Counted from the first letter of the stretch, positions 1 to 8,796 are shown. The stretch is DNA of 64,000 nt from JAIBJN01 sp963802795 (GCA_963802795.1 CAWDJV010000004.1:1-64000), one strand, 5' to 3'. The notes: generated by a model from the letters alone, not told the origin. Numbers and translations: made by a program.

Positions 1-850
1 GCGACGCTCGAGCGGGTTGCCGCGTGCGCCGTGCTCGCCGGCTGTCGCCCCGAGTACTTCCCGGTCGTCGTCGCTGCCGTCGAGGCTGCGCTCGACCCAG
101 CCTTCAACCTCAACGGCCAGGCCGTGACGACACAGCCGGCCGGGCAGGTCATCGTCGTCAACGGACCGAGTGCGGAGCGCGATCGGGCTCAATTCGGACA
201 TCGGCGCCCTCGGGCCCGGCTTCCGTGCGAACATGACGATCGGCCGAACCCTTCGACTCGTGGTCGCTTTACCGGCGGCGGCTACCCCGGCCGGCTCGAC
301 CGCGCGACGCTCGGCCACCCCGGCAAGCTCTCGTTCTGCATCGCGGAGAACGAGGAGGCAAGCCCATGGGAGCCGCTCCATGTCGAGCGCGGCCTGGCCC
401 GCGGAACGTCGGCGGTCACGCTCATCGCGGCCGACGCCCCTCTCGATCTCCGACCACCGCTCGCGGACGCCGGAACACTCGGCGGCCACGCTCGGATGGG
501 CGGCCGCATCGAGTTGGAGCCCGTTCTGGTGGCCGCTCGACACCCATTCGCTTTCGTCCTGTGCCCCGAGCACGCCGAGCTCTTCCGGGCTCATGGTTGG
601 GAGAAGCAGCGCGTCCGCCGGGAGATCTACAGGCCGTTCGCCGACCCGCAAGCGAGCTTCGCGGTCCCGGTGAGACGACGGCGCAGGTGATCTCCGCGCC
701 GGACGAGAGGCGATCTCGCGCTGGGACGATCCGGCCCGGATCGTGCTCGTCGTCGCCGGCGGCCCCGCCGGACGCTTTTCTGCCGTCCTCGGCCCGTGTC
801 TAGGAATGGACGCGGCAGTAGTCACCAAGGAGGTCGAATGGAGTATGTAA
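1..850 (+). pseudogene. UGSC-locus partner protein, 5'-truncated and frame-broken
   Basis: The gene enters from the left edge and stops at TAA 848-850. Recognisable blocks are spread over two frames: GCRPEYFPVVVAAVEAAL and the FNLNGQAVTTQPAG block near the start, IGLNSDIGALGPGFRANMT one frame over (about 183-240), then GKLSFCIAENEEASPWEPLH back in the first frame (about 330-380), and VLVVAGGPAGRFSAVLG near the end. I recognise these as a family encoded directly upstream of UGSC (seleno)proteins; its biochemical role is unknown. Several single-base insertions would restore one frame, so this is either a decaying copy or a read-error-rich contig end. The stop overlaps the start of the next gene, and an AGGAGG at 828-833 lies before that start, so the two were one operon. 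Confidence 0.55.
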
Positions 851-1356
851 GCCCGATCGACACACGCGTGGCGACCGCCTGAGGCGCCGAGCGAGCGCCC
901 GCCCGAGATCGCCGGGCCAGCGTGTCTGGCTTCTCGACATCGCAAAGAATCGAAGCGCGGAGTTCCTCGATCGCGATCGAGCAGCTCCTGAGAAGCCACG
1001 GCGCCGAGGTCCGGCGGGCACAGGAAGCCGACCTTCTCAAAGCCGCGCTCCGCAGGAGATCGTCGAGCGGATCGTGCTCCACGGCGATCTGGCCGTCGAG
1101 GCGCTGGCGGATTGAGGATCGTGCGTGTCGTGCAGTGTGCACGACGTCATTCGGCTCGAGCGGCGCGGCGTGCCCTCGCGTGGCCGTGGCCACGAGGCCG
1201 TTCGTCGACGAGGCGGTCGAACAGGCGGAGAGCCTCGGCATGCTCGGGATCGCCGTCGTCTACGTCCCGCATCCTGTGCAGCTCCTCGAGCCGAGCGCAC
1301 TCCAAGGCCTCGCCGACGGGGCCTTTCCGGCCGTGGTCGACAGCCTCACCGTCTGA
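838..1356 (+). pseudogene. UGSC-family selenoprotein with in-frame TGA (frame-broken copy)
   Basis: ATG 838 begins MEYVSPIDTRVATA. Shifting frame by single bases then gives VWLLDIAKNRSAEFLDR, IEQLLRSHGAEVRRAQ, an EIVERIVLHGDLAVEALAD block, the TGA at 1113-1115, and GSCVSCSVHDVIRLERRGV. After one more extra base near 1173 come VAVATRPFVDEAVEQAESLG and VVYVPHPVQLL, ending with TGA at 1354-1356. The order Asp-(TGA)-Gly-Ser-Cys is the motif that names the UGSC (seleno)protein family, so the TGA reads naturally as selenocysteine. The family is thought to be redox-active; no substrate is established to my knowledge. About six apparent +1 insertions in 300 bases mean the copy as written cannot make protein. 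The frameshifts could be sequencing error, because the codon content around the TGA is perfectly conserved. Confidence 0.65.
1127..1145 (+). promoter_or_regulatory. SECIS-like hairpin after the UGA codon
   Basis: GTCGTGC (1127-1133) and GCACGAC (1139-1145) pair perfectly over 7 bp around the loop AGTGT. The apical loop lies about 20 bases after the TGA at 1113 and contains GU, which is the distance and feature expected of a bacterial SECIS element bound by SelB. The hairpin also encodes conserved residues, so its pairing could partly reflect codon constraint. Confidence 0.5.
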
Positions 1357-1560
1357 AACTCGGAGCATCTTCCCGGCTGACGCCGACGAGCAGAGGTGGC
1401 GCAGCGCTCGACGTGGCTAAGGCGAATTCGAGACGTGCTGAAGCTCGGGGGCCAGGCCATGATCGGCTACAACGCGGTCTCTGGCCAGAGAGGGCGGCGA
1501 GCGCTCGACCGTCGCCGTCGAGCGTTGCGCGGAGGCGCTCGGCGCACGGATACTCCCGGC

Positions 1561-2507
1561 GTGAGTCACCCCAACATCGCGCACTGGGACGACGTCGAGG
1601 AGCACGACCATGAGGAAGGAAGCATCCACTCCGCCTGGCGGTACCTGGGTGACGCCGCCGGCACGGTCGGCGTCGGCGTGAACCGCATCCGCATCCATCC
1701 GGGCTGCCGCTCGACACCGCTCCACTCCCACGGCGACCACGAGGAGATCTTCTTCGTGCTCGGCGGCTCGGGTCTCTCGTGGCAGCGCACCGAGCAGGGC
1801 GAGGACGTCGTCTGCGAGGTCGGCCCGGGGACCTGCCTCGTCCACTTGGCGACAGGGCCGGCGCACACGCTCGTCGCCGGGCCGGAAGGCCTCGAGGTGC
1901 TCGCGTACGGGAACGGGCGGCGCTCGGGGGCCGGCGGCTACGACTGGTTCCCGCGCATCGAGAAGGTCGGGATGGGCCCGTCGCTCTTCGACGTCGACCT
2001 GACGCACCAGTGGGAGCTCGAGGGCTCGCTGCCCGAGCCGGAGCTGCCGGAGCCCGGCGACCGGCCGCCGAACGTCGTCCGGCTCGAGGACGTCGAGCCG
2101 GAGCTCCTCGACCGCGGCGAGTTCGGCGACAGCTCGCGCGAGCTCGGCGCGGCCGGCGGTTCGGTCGAAACCGGGCTCAACCACTCGGACATCCCGCCGG
2201 GCAAGCTCAACTGCCCGGTGCACTGCCACGCCTCGGAGGAGGAGGTCTTCGTCGTCCTCGAGGGCGACGGCGTCTGCATCCTCGGCGAGGAGGATCACGC
2301 GGTGCGGCCGGCTCGGTGGTCGCGCGCCCGCCGCGCACGCGCGTCGGTCACGCGTTCCGCGCGGGCACCGGCGGGATGAAGCTGCTCGCCTACGGCACGC
2401 GCGAGCCGAACGACGTCGCCTGGTACCCGCGCTCGAAGAAGGTCGATTTCCGTGGCGTCGGCCTGATGACGCGTCTGCCCGAACTCCACTCCTGGGACGG
2501 CGAATAG
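1561..2507 (+). CDS. Two-domain cupin protein (one frameshift)
   Basis: About 315 residues starting at GTG 1561 (SHPNIAHWDDVEEHDH). Two cupin barrels are visible. The first carries HPGCRSTPLHSHGDHEEIFF (metal-binding His/Glu set) and CEVGPGTCLVHL. The second carries PVHCHASEEEVFVVLEGDG. The frame breaks near 2305: a missing base separates the GEEDHAV part from GSVVARPPRTRVGHAFRAG and the C-terminus ending LPELHSWDGE. The two halves look like repeats of one unit, each followed by a 'YDWFPRIEKV' / 'VAWYPRSKKV' type segment. Bicupins of this kind are metalloenzymes or sugar-binding proteins; the substrate is not evident. The neighbours give no functional clue. Confidence 0.7.
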
Positions 2508-2575
2508 CCGTCGCAAGTCCGGAAGACTCGGCGGTCGTGAGCGTGAAAGCTCCATAAATAAACAGAGGGTGAAAG

Positions 2576-3330
2576 ATGCGTCGAATCGCGGTTAGTTCCC
2601 TGACTATTGGATTGATGGTTTCGGCACTCGCGGGCCCTGCCACGAGCGCCGTCGATACGAGCGACTTAGTGGTGGGCAAGGAGGCTGCCGATGCTGCCGG
2701 AGAGGACCTCGTAGCCGTCAGGACAGCCAGCCGAGGTTTCAATAGGAAATTCAGCAGGATTGAGGATAAGAGCCTAGTAGTAACTATTCCACCGTTGCAT
2801 CAGTATTCGGCTCTCCGGCCGAATCAAGGGCTACCGCGAGTCCCTGAAAAACCCAGACTTCATGTTTACGGAATGGCGTAGGGTCAGGATCGTCCGACCA
2901 AGGATACTGGTCGTCTCGAAGTACATTCGCAGCCCGTACACGGGATGCAAGCGCAGGAGGCCTCTACGGAAGTTCGCGCTCAGGCAGGAATGGAAAGAAC
3001 GAAGCTGCGACGCCGGCATCAAGTCCGTGAGTGTGGGCTTTCCGTGGAGTATCGGCGTTGGCTTTGGCTGCGAGGACGACGACTCCGTTCTGGCGAGGTG
3101 CTCAAGCACCCACGGTCGAGGTTCGTATGCCCTGCAACTCAACGGTGACACCGTCATCCGCTATGAGAAGAAGTTCGATGCTGGATGCACTTCGTTCGTT
3201 GCCGTGGCGCGCGTCGGCGCTCGCGTGTACAAGAAGATTGGAGACGGCATCACCAGCGACCTCGTCCAGAAGCGCTTCAGAGTGAAGCTGCCACGATGGA
3301 AGCGGCCAAGCGGAATTCCAGCTGTTCCCA
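2576..3330 (+). pseudogene. Secreted protein of unknown function, lower GC, frame-broken
   Basis: ATG 2576 begins a clear signal peptide (MRRIAVSSLTIGLMVSALAG, cleavage near ATSA-VD). The mature part is readable to about 2800 in this frame, then continues in another frame as NPDFMFTEWRRVRIVRPRIL, SVSVGFPWSIGVGFGCEDDD and SYALQLNGDTVIRYEKKFDA. The second half looks like a beta-rich secreted domain with several Cys. Base composition is clearly lower in GC than the flanks and rare codons (AGG, ATA, TTA) appear, which suggests acquisition by transfer. At least one indel separates the halves, and the C-terminus is uncertain because GC rises sharply after about 3320. No family recognised. Confidence 0.45.
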
Positions 3331-3454
3331 GTGATCCTGCGTGTTCCAGCCCTACGTGCTCGCCGCGCTTGGCGACCTCGCGCCTGCCGACGTGGACGAG
3401 CGCTCGCGCCCGGCCGGACCGCGCGAGCGCGGCCGCGTCGAGCCCCACGTACCT

Positions 3455-3610
3455 CGAACGCGCTCGCCGCGGGCGTGACCGTGTTCGAGTCGGCGAAGCT
3501 GATCGGCTACGAGCGTGCGCATGATCGAGAAGCACTACGGCGCTCTGATCGACGGCGTGCACGCGGGCATCCTCGCGCGCCTCCAAGCGTTCGAGGCCGC
3601 TTCGCTCTGA
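3455..3610 (+). pseudogene. Tyrosine recombinase (integrase) C-terminal remnant
   Basis: Only the last 50 or so residues remain: PTY, then (one base out) SNALAAGVTVFESAKLIG, then (another base out) MIEKHYGALIDGVHAGILAR and LQAFEAASL before TGA at 3608-3610. The MIE-HYG block holds the catalytic Tyr of site-specific tyrosine recombinases, and the block before it matches the helix around the conserved RH-x-A region. Sequence upstream to 3330 shows no readable catalytic domain. Such genes normally sit beside their tRNA-type attachment site, and a tRNA-3'-end-like fragment follows at 3689. Confidence 0.55.
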
Positions 3611-3688
3611 CGTTTGTGGACCGAGCGTGGCCCCAAGGATGGAGCGGGCCACGCTCACAAAACCCGCAAGCCCGCATGGACACTGGAC

Positions 3689-3715
3689 GGGAGCGACGGG
3701 AATCGAACCTCATGC
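3689..3715 (-). other. Degenerate tRNA 3'-end-like fragment
   Basis: On the minus strand the sequence reads GGTTCGATTCCCGTCGCTCC, a T-loop followed by an acceptor-like 3' strand. The T-stem is poorly paired and no 5' half is present within 100 bases, so this is not a tRNA gene. Its place just downstream of an integrase remnant suggests an attachment-site relic. Confidence 0.3.
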
Positions 3716-3935
3716 ACTCCATCGCCAGAACGCCGCTGACCCTTGTACCTTGTGCGCCTTTAGCTGAGCGCCCGGGCGCGGCATCGACCCTAGAGGCTCG
3801 AGCTTGGCGTGGGCGGTTGGGACCAAGGAGCTCGTCGGTTCAAGCCGCCTGGCTTCTTCAAGGTGGAAGTGCCCTCGTTGGTGAGCCCGTTGCAGGCGGA
3901 CTTCCACGTGGGCCCCGCGCATCCGTGGGACCCAT

Positions 3936-3959
3936 GAGCTCGCCTTCCATCCCCAGAAC
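3936..3959 (+). repeat. 24-base dispersed repeat, copy 1
   Basis: Begins GAGCTCGCCTTCCATCCCCA and ends AAC; it differs by one base from 14261-14284. The ATCCCCAAAAC part recurs in the hairpin at 13202-13235 and again near 14291. Confidence 0.6.
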
Positions 3960-4251
3960 CTCGCCACCGACTCAGAAACCCGCTAGAGGCTTGATCTGAA
4001 ATTCGGGAGCCGTTCTGGCCTGAGACGCTACTCAGGTCGGAGCGGTACCTCTGGGCCAGCGGTCAGGAAAGCCCGAGCAGCGGAAGACAGGTGCACGAGT
4101 GCTGCCCTTAGGGTGACGTGGTGGGAACGGTGCTCAAAGTTGAAAGCGGCTTCGGCCAACTCCCGCCTGAGACTGATCCGGCGACGATCGAACCGATCCT
4201 CTCGTGCCGACACGCCCCGAACGGCCATCTACCCCCAGCCGGGGCCGAATG

Positions 4252-4695
4252 CTATGCGTCCCTAGTGGGATCGGGCACGACGACGATGATGGCGCCCGCT
4301 CGTGGATGACGGGCGAGATCGCTCAACGAGACAACCTCCTTACCGAACGGGACGAGCGCGGCGCCTGCCATCTTGAAGCTCGCAATCCCAAGCGGAATCC
4401 CGATGATCGTGATGCAAAGCGCGATGCCAGCGAACAAGTGGGCAAGCGCAAGCCACCAGCCCGCGAGGATGAACCAGAGAACGTTCGCGAACGCGCTCAG
4501 CCCACGGTTTCGTCGCTCGGCCGGAACCAAGGTACGCCCGAAGGGCCAGAGTGCGTAGCCCGCGAGCTTGAACGCCTGCACAGTGAACGGGATTCCGATG
4601 ATCGTGATCGCCAAGAGCGCCGCCGCGAAGACATAGCCCAGGGCGAGCCAGATCCCGGCCAGGACCAACCAGATGATGTTCAACAGGGTCTTCAC
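4252..4695 (-). CDS. YccF-domain inner-membrane protein
   Basis: About 147 residues from GTG 4695 (KTLLNIIWLVLAGIWLALGY follows), chosen because GAGAGG lies 11 bases upstream; an upstream ATG at 4740 is possible. Two YccF repeats are visible, each with the hydrophobic pattern LLAITIIGIPF...QAFKLAGYALWPFG and LCITIIGIPLGIASFKMAGA, each giving two membrane segments. Family members are small membrane proteins of unknown role. The gene stands alone. Confidence 0.85.
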   Translation of the reverse strand: MKTLLNIIWLVLAGIWLALGYVFAAALLAITIIGIPFTVQAFKLAGYALWPFGRTLVPAERRNRGLSAFANVLWFILAGWWLALAHLFAGIALCITIIGIPLGIASFKMAGAALVPFGKEVVSLSDLARHPRAGAIIVVVPDPTRDA

Positions 4696-4798
4696 CGCTG
4701 CGCCGATCCTCTCACTCTCGGACACGGCCCGAACGGCCATCTAGACGCCCGAGCGCCGGCCCGCGTCCTAGTCTCGGGCTGCTCGAGCGGGGGCGTGG

Positions 4799-5775
4799 GG
4801 GGCCGCGGCCTTCGACCCATGCCCCTCTTTCTTCTCCCTAACGCTCCACGCTACTCGCTATGAGGAGTCCGCCGACGGGTCGATGCGAATGCCTTGATAG
4901 TTCTGCGCTCCCCTCCTCCCGCTACGTAGTCGACCTCTTCGCTGCCGGACTGTGCCTCGCGGCGCTACCGGAGGATTCTTTGGTCGCGGCTTGCGCGAGA
5001 CGCGGCTTGCCGACGGCCCGCGGCGGTGCTTCTCCTCCCAGCGTTCAAACGCGTCAACATCACGCTGGATCGCGGCTAGGACGAACAGGAGCACTGTGAC
5101 GTCGTCGGCGTAGCCGAACCCGACCAGGGGGTCGGGGATGGATCGAGGGGCATCACGAAGTAGATGACCGCCCCCGCTGCTGCCACGAGCGTCGTCCAGG
5201 GGACGTCGCGGTAGTCCCCCTTGGCATAGGCCTGGATCAACCGGATCAGCGCCTCAAGCTCGTCGACCGCCTCCCCCAGGCGATCGGGGTTCTCGCTCAG
5301 CTTTTTACGCGCCTGCGCGACAAGTTTTGCGGTCTGCTTCGGGTCCCGCAAGGTCGTTTCGGCACGCTTGAGAGTCTGCGTAAACGCCTTTGACTCAGCC
5401 CCCTTCCCCGGCGGCGCTTTCTTCTTCGTCGTCCGGCCCTGCGTGGACTTGGGCTTTGATCTGGGCGGTGCGCTCTTCTTGGCCATGTTCCTCCTTAGCG
5501 TCGCCGCGACCCTATCGACGGCTCGAATGTCTGACCAGTCGGAACCTGAGGGATCCGACTCCGGCCGCTGCGAGGAGGCTCTTGAGCATGTCTCAAGAAA
5601 CAGTGCCGCAGGTTGGAGGAAAGCGCCTTACACACCTGGGTCAATCACCAGTTGATGGCCGGGAAGGGCCGCGGCTTTCGGCCCGCGCCCACCAACTAAG
5701 CGTCGCCCAAACGATCCACGCTACTCAGCGCCGTCAGGCCCGACGAGGACAACGTCAGGCGAGAGGACGCTCGCA
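4799..5775. repeat. Related intergenic repeat segments
   Basis: 4799-4858 and 5666-5728 share the pattern GGGCCGCGGC-TTCG-CCC followed by a TCCACGCTACTC block. The second continues into a GTCAGGCGAGAG stretch (to about 5775) that recurs at 7536-7566 and 8850-8880. The segments flank the YkvA-like gene and lie between genes. Confidence 0.4.
4858..5486 (-). CDS. YkvA-like (DUF1232) protein, one frameshift
   Basis: Starts at ATG 5486 with a Lys-rich, low-complexity N-terminus (MAKKSAPPRSKPKSTQGRTT). The DUF1232 core follows: GDYRDVPWTTLVAAAGAVIY, then FVMPLDP, and after a missing base near 5128, IPDPLVGFGYADDVTVLLFV and the AAIQRDVDAFERWEEKH end. DUF1232/YkvA proteins are small membrane-associated proteins of unknown function, and the central D-P-I-P-D motif is diagnostic. 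The length of about 209 residues is longer than usual because of the basic N-terminal tail and a basic C-tail. Probably intact in the organism. Confidence 0.75.
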
Positions 5776-6001
5776 CATGTGGGCGTGTCCTCACTTGTGC
5801 CCCAGAGAGCCGCCGGTTGAACTCTTGCGTGGGTTCGATGCCCGCGGCCTCCACTTCAGGTTCCAAACCAAAGGTGAACCGCGTGACGACCTACAGCTCA
5901 CACCGAGAGGCTGACGGGAAACGTCGCCAGCGGTTCTTCGGAGAATGGCGACTCCGGGAGCTGCTATCGGGCGAATGTAGCCGCCGAGTGTCAGTCTGCG
6001 T
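5487..6001. other. Gene-poor stretch with tRNA-like end
   Basis: No convincing gene. It holds part of the dispersed repeat (to about 5775) and the tRNA/tmRNA-3'-end-like fragment at 5829-5853. The rest shows nothing I can name. Confidence 0.5.
5829..5853 (+). other. tRNA/tmRNA 3'-end-like fragment
   Basis: GTGGG-TTCGATG-CCCGC forms a good T-arm (one G-T pair) followed by GGCCTCCA, an acceptor 3' strand. No 5' half lies within 300 bases upstream. It resembles the terminal segment of ssrA or a tRNA, as left behind by integration of a mobile element. Confidence 0.4.
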
Positions 6002-6493
6002 TCATGCCGAGCGGTCTCGGCGGCCTCGGCCTGGCACCAGCTCGAGCTCGCGGAAATCGAGCGTTCTCGCCCCCTCGGGGACGAAGGAGGCTACGACCGG
6101 CTTCTTATCGGAGCGGCGGCGGAGGATTCGAGGCGGCGTCTTGCTGAGGTAGGTATCGCCCCACTGCCGCAGCCCGGCGAGCGCAACGTCTAAGTGACGG
6201 CCCTTCTTCGTCAGGTGGTACTCGTAGCGCTCGGGCCGCTCGCTGTACCGAACCCGCTCGAGAATGCCCTCCTCGACGAGTCGGTTAAGACGGTCGGTGA
6301 GCACGTTGCGGGCGATGCCGAGACTCTCCTGGAACTCGTCGAAGCGGCGAAGGCCGAGGAAGGCGTCGCGGATGATCAGCAGTGTCCAGCGTTCGCCGAC
6401 GATCTCGAGGGCGCGGGCGATCGAGCACTCTTGTCCTTCGTAGTCGCGCTTGAGCACACCGCAAAGGTAGCAAGGGAGAGTTTCATCACGCAA
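6002..6493 (-). CDS. HxlR-family transcriptional regulator
   Basis: 163 residues. The HxlR winged-helix domain covers residues 20-115: CSIARALEIVGERWTLLIIR (one Cys in the usual place), then FDEFQESLGIARNVLTDRLN and ERYEYHLTKKGRHL for the wing. HxlR proteins respond to electrophiles or other small molecules and often control an adjacent divergent enzyme gene. Here the divergent neighbour is the hydrolase at 6558. The 64-base gap between them holds an inverted repeat at 6531. Confidence 0.9.
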   Translation of the reverse strand: MRDETLPCYLCGVLKRDYEGQECSIARALEIVGERWTLLIIRDAFLGLRRFDEFQESLGIARNVLTDRLNRLVEEGILERVRYSERPERYEYHLTKKGRHLDVALAGLRQWGDTYLSKTPPRILRRRSDKKPVVASFVPEGARTLDFRELELVPGRGRRDRSA

Positions 6494-6530
6494 CTCGATC
6501 TGCTACGCTCGCGGCCGTCAGTTTCTTGAC

Positions 6531-6542
6531 GCAACTTGTTGC
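6531..6542. promoter_or_regulatory. Candidate HxlR operator
   Basis: GCAAC-TT-GTTGC is a perfect palindrome centred between the divergent HxlR and hydrolase genes, just upstream of the hydrolase ribosome-binding site (GGAGGAG). Confidence 0.4.
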
Positions 6543-6557
6543 AGGAGGAGATGTCAG

Positions 6558-7409
6558 ATGAGTGCTAATGCGGTTTCGCCGGTCACGACCTACTTCCGAG
6601 TCTGCGACGGCGTGCGAGTGAGGTTCGCCGACAACAAGGCAGACTCGGACATCACCGTTCTGCTGCTGGCGCCGTGGCCCGAAAGCCTTTGGGCCTTCCG
6701 TCGCATCTGGCACCGCGTTGCGTCAGTCGGGCGGGCGGTCGCCATCGACATGCCGGGATTCGGCCACTCCGACGGTCGCCCGGAACTGATCGCCCCGGAC
6801 GCCTCGGGAGCGTTTCTGGCCGGCCTAATCGACGAGTGGGGCCTGGGGGCTCCGCACGTCGTCGGCCCGGACGTCGGCACGGCCGCAGCGCTCTTCCTTG
6901 CCACGAAGGCTCCGGAGCGCGTTACGAGCTTGACCGTCGGCGGCGGTGCTGTCCGCTTCCCGATCGAAGCAGGCGGCGCGCTCAAGGACATCATCGAAGC
7001 GCCGAGTCTGGACGTCGTGCGCGGGCTGGACGCCAGAACCAACATCGGCTACGCCGTCGAGTCCGGGGCCGCGAGCGAAAGCGAGCCCGAAGTCCACGAG
7101 GACTATGTCAGCGCCTATGACCTCGGGCGCTTCGCCGAGTCTGCCCGGTTCGTGCGGCATTACCCCGAACAGAACCCGGCGTTGCGCGATCTGCTGCCGA
7201 CGATCACCACGCCGACCCAGATCGTGGCCGGGCGCGACGATGACCTCGTGCCGTGGTCGAACAACCAGTACCTCGACGACCTCCTCCCCAACAGCGAGAT
7301 CCATCCCCTCGACGCCGGTCACTTCGCGTGGGAGCAAGCAGCGGAGGAATACGGCCGCCTGGTCGTCGATTGGGTCAAGGGCGGGTTTCGACACGTCGGC
7401 GCGGGCTAG
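6558..7409 (+). CDS. Alpha/beta hydrolase (epoxide hydrolase/dehalogenase-like)
   Basis: 283 residues; GGAGGAG lies 8-10 bases before ATG 6558. The fold is clear: LLLAPWPESLWAFRRIWHRV (oxyanion region), AIDMPGFGHSDG, nucleophile elbow VVGPDVGTAAALFLA, acid loop IVAGRDDDLVPW and catalytic His in LDAGHFAWEQAAEEYG. The elbow residue is Asp (G-P-D-V-G), as in haloalkane dehalogenases and epoxide hydrolases rather than Ser esterases. Cytosolic. The divergent HxlR regulator suggests induction by an electrophilic compound. The real substrate cannot be read from the sequence. Confidence 0.85.
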   Translation: MSANAVSPVTTYFRVCDGVRVRFADNKADSDITVLLLAPWPESLWAFRRIWHRVASVGRAVAIDMPGFGHSDGRPELIAPDASGAFLAGLIDEWGLGAPHVVGPDVGTAAALFLATKAPERVTSLTVGGGAVRFPIEAGGALKDIIEAPSLDVVRGLDARTNIGYAVESGAASESEPEVHEDYVSAYDLGRFAESARFVRHYPEQNPALRDLLPTITTPTQIVAGRDDDLVPWSNNQYLDDLLPNSEIHPLDAGHFAWEQAAEEYGRLVVDWVKGGFRHVGAG

Positions 7410-7535
7410 CTGCTGGGTGGACCGCGTCGTGGGGCCGGCTGACCGCGTGTTCTTCATGGGACATTTCTGAACACTGGCACAGGCGAGTGTGTTCTGGCCT
7501 ATTTGATTCACGCTGCTCAGCGCGGCAGGCCCTCC

Positions 7536-7566
7536 GAGCGATGTCAGGCGAGAGCGCGCTGGCCCA
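7536..7566 (+). repeat. 31-base dispersed repeat, copy A
   Basis: Starts GAGCGATGTCAGGCGAGAGC; it differs at one base from 8850-8880. It lies between the hydrolase and a VOC gene. Preceded by a CGCTGCTCAGCGC segment also seen near 5717. Confidence 0.6.
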
Positions 7567-7639
7567 GCCCAAAGGTACGGACATCTGATCCCGCGCGCCT
7601 TGCGGGCCCGGTGATTTTGCGATCGGCAAGAATGGCCGC

Positions 7640-8077
7640 GTGGCGCTTCGACGGATGGACAACGTCGGCATCGTCGTGGAATCGCTTGATGCCGCTATCT
7701 CTTTTTTCGCCGAGCTGGGCCTCGAACTCGAAGGGCGAGCGATGATCGAAGGAGACTGGTCCGGGCGCGTCACCGGACTGCGCGACCAGCGCGTCGAGAC
7801 CGCCATGATGCGTATGCCGGACGGCCACGGCCGGATCGAACTCTCGCGCTTTCTCACGCCGCCTGTCGTCGCCGATCACCGGAACGCGCCGGTGAACGCG
7901 CTGGGCTACCTGCGTGTCATGTTCGCCGTGGACGACCTCGACGATACGCTCGCCCGGCTCCGCAGACACGGCGCGCAGCTCGTCGACGAAGTGGTCCAGT
8001 ACGAAGACGTGTATCGGCTCTGCTACGTCCGAGGCCCCGAGGGCATCCTCATCGGGCTGGCCGAGCAGATCGGCTAG
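7640..8077 (+). CDS. VOC-family (glyoxalase/bleomycin-resistance fold) protein
   Basis: 145 residues from GTG 7640. Two beta-alpha-beta-beta-beta modules: MDNVGIVVESLDAAISFFAE at the N-terminus and RVMFAVDDLDDTLARLRRHG, then VRGPEGILIGLAEQIG at the end. Putative metal ligands include Glu in IELSRF and the final Glu in LAEQ, while the first His is replaced by Asn (DNVGIVV). Family members include dioxygenases, lyases and antibiotic-binding proteins; the specific role is unknown. Confidence 0.8.
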   Translation: MALRRMDNVGIVVESLDAAISFFAELGLELEGRAMIEGDWSGRVTGLRDQRVETAMMRMPDGHGRIELSRFLTPPVVADHRNAPVNALGYLRVMFAVDDLDDTLARLRRHGAQLVDEVVQYEDVYRLCYVRGPEGILIGLAEQIG

Positions 8078-8252
8078 CGGATTGAACTTTCGCGACGGGA
8101 GAGCGCCTCAGGCGTCATTCCCGAATGCTGGCCCATTCCGAGGACCTACCGCTTGACGTGGACCCTCGCTGGAGGATGAGTTCGCCGAGCTCGAGGAGCA
8201 CTGGTGCGAGCTCACCGAGCGGATCAGATGCCGACGGATCGGTTGATCGCGC

Positions 8253-8796
8253 TCAGCGGACGGCGTAGACGAGCTGCTGCACGCGCCCGTCGAACAGCCG
8301 TGAGTCGACGAGCTCCAGGTCGATATCGGGCAGGCCGGCCAGGATCGGGTTCTTCTCCCGACTCTCCGGTGATGATGGGGAACACCATCACCTCCAGCCG
8401 ATCCACCAGGCCAGCGGCGAGGAGTGCGCGGTTCATCGAGATGCTGCCGTGGGAGCGCAGCGGGACGGGCGACTCCGCCTTCAGGCGTGGGACCGCGTCG
8501 AGCGCGTCCTCCGCGACGAGCGTCGAGTTCGCCCAAGTCAGCGGCTCCTCCAGCGTCCGGGAGATCACGATCTTTCGGGCTGCGTTGAGCGGCGCGAAGC
8601 TCGGATCTTCTTCCGCCGGGGCGAAGCGCAACATCAAGCGGTAGGTGTTCGCCCCGAACACGAGCGTCTGATCTTTTTCGCCGTAGGTCCGGGCCCGCTG
8701 CTCGACCAACTCGGGGCCTTCCTTGCCCCAGTACGCAACACGCCCCGAGCCGAAGCCGTCCAGGGTTGTGAACAGGTCGACCGTGTATGTCGCCAT
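8253..8796 (-). CDS. RibD C-terminal/DHFR-like reductase, one frameshift
   Basis: Starts at ATG 8796 (MATYTVDLFTTLDGFGSGRV). NADPH-binding features are GANTYRLMLRF, KIVISRTLEEPLTWANSTLV and the HGSISMNRALLAAGLVDRLE block, followed by VMVFPIITGESGE. An extra base near 8358 shifts the frame; the third frame then gives ILAGLPDIDLELVDSRLFDG and RVQQLVYAVR to TGA 8253-8255. In actinobacteria these are deaminase-reductase family proteins with unknown physiological substrate. The upstream reading frame into 8892 is not part of the gene. Confidence 0.75.

Larger units (their letters stand above)
3612..4250. other. Gene-poor stretch
   Basis: No supported coding sequence. It contains the tRNA-like fragment at 3689-3715 and one copy of a 24-base dispersed repeat at 3936-3959 (second copy at 14261-14284). 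Reading frames here lack codon bias and family matches. Confidence 0.5.

Noticed and set aside
4204..4863. 219-codon plus-strand frame over YccF
   Set aside because: Antisense to a clear membrane protein gene; composed of charged low-complexity residues.
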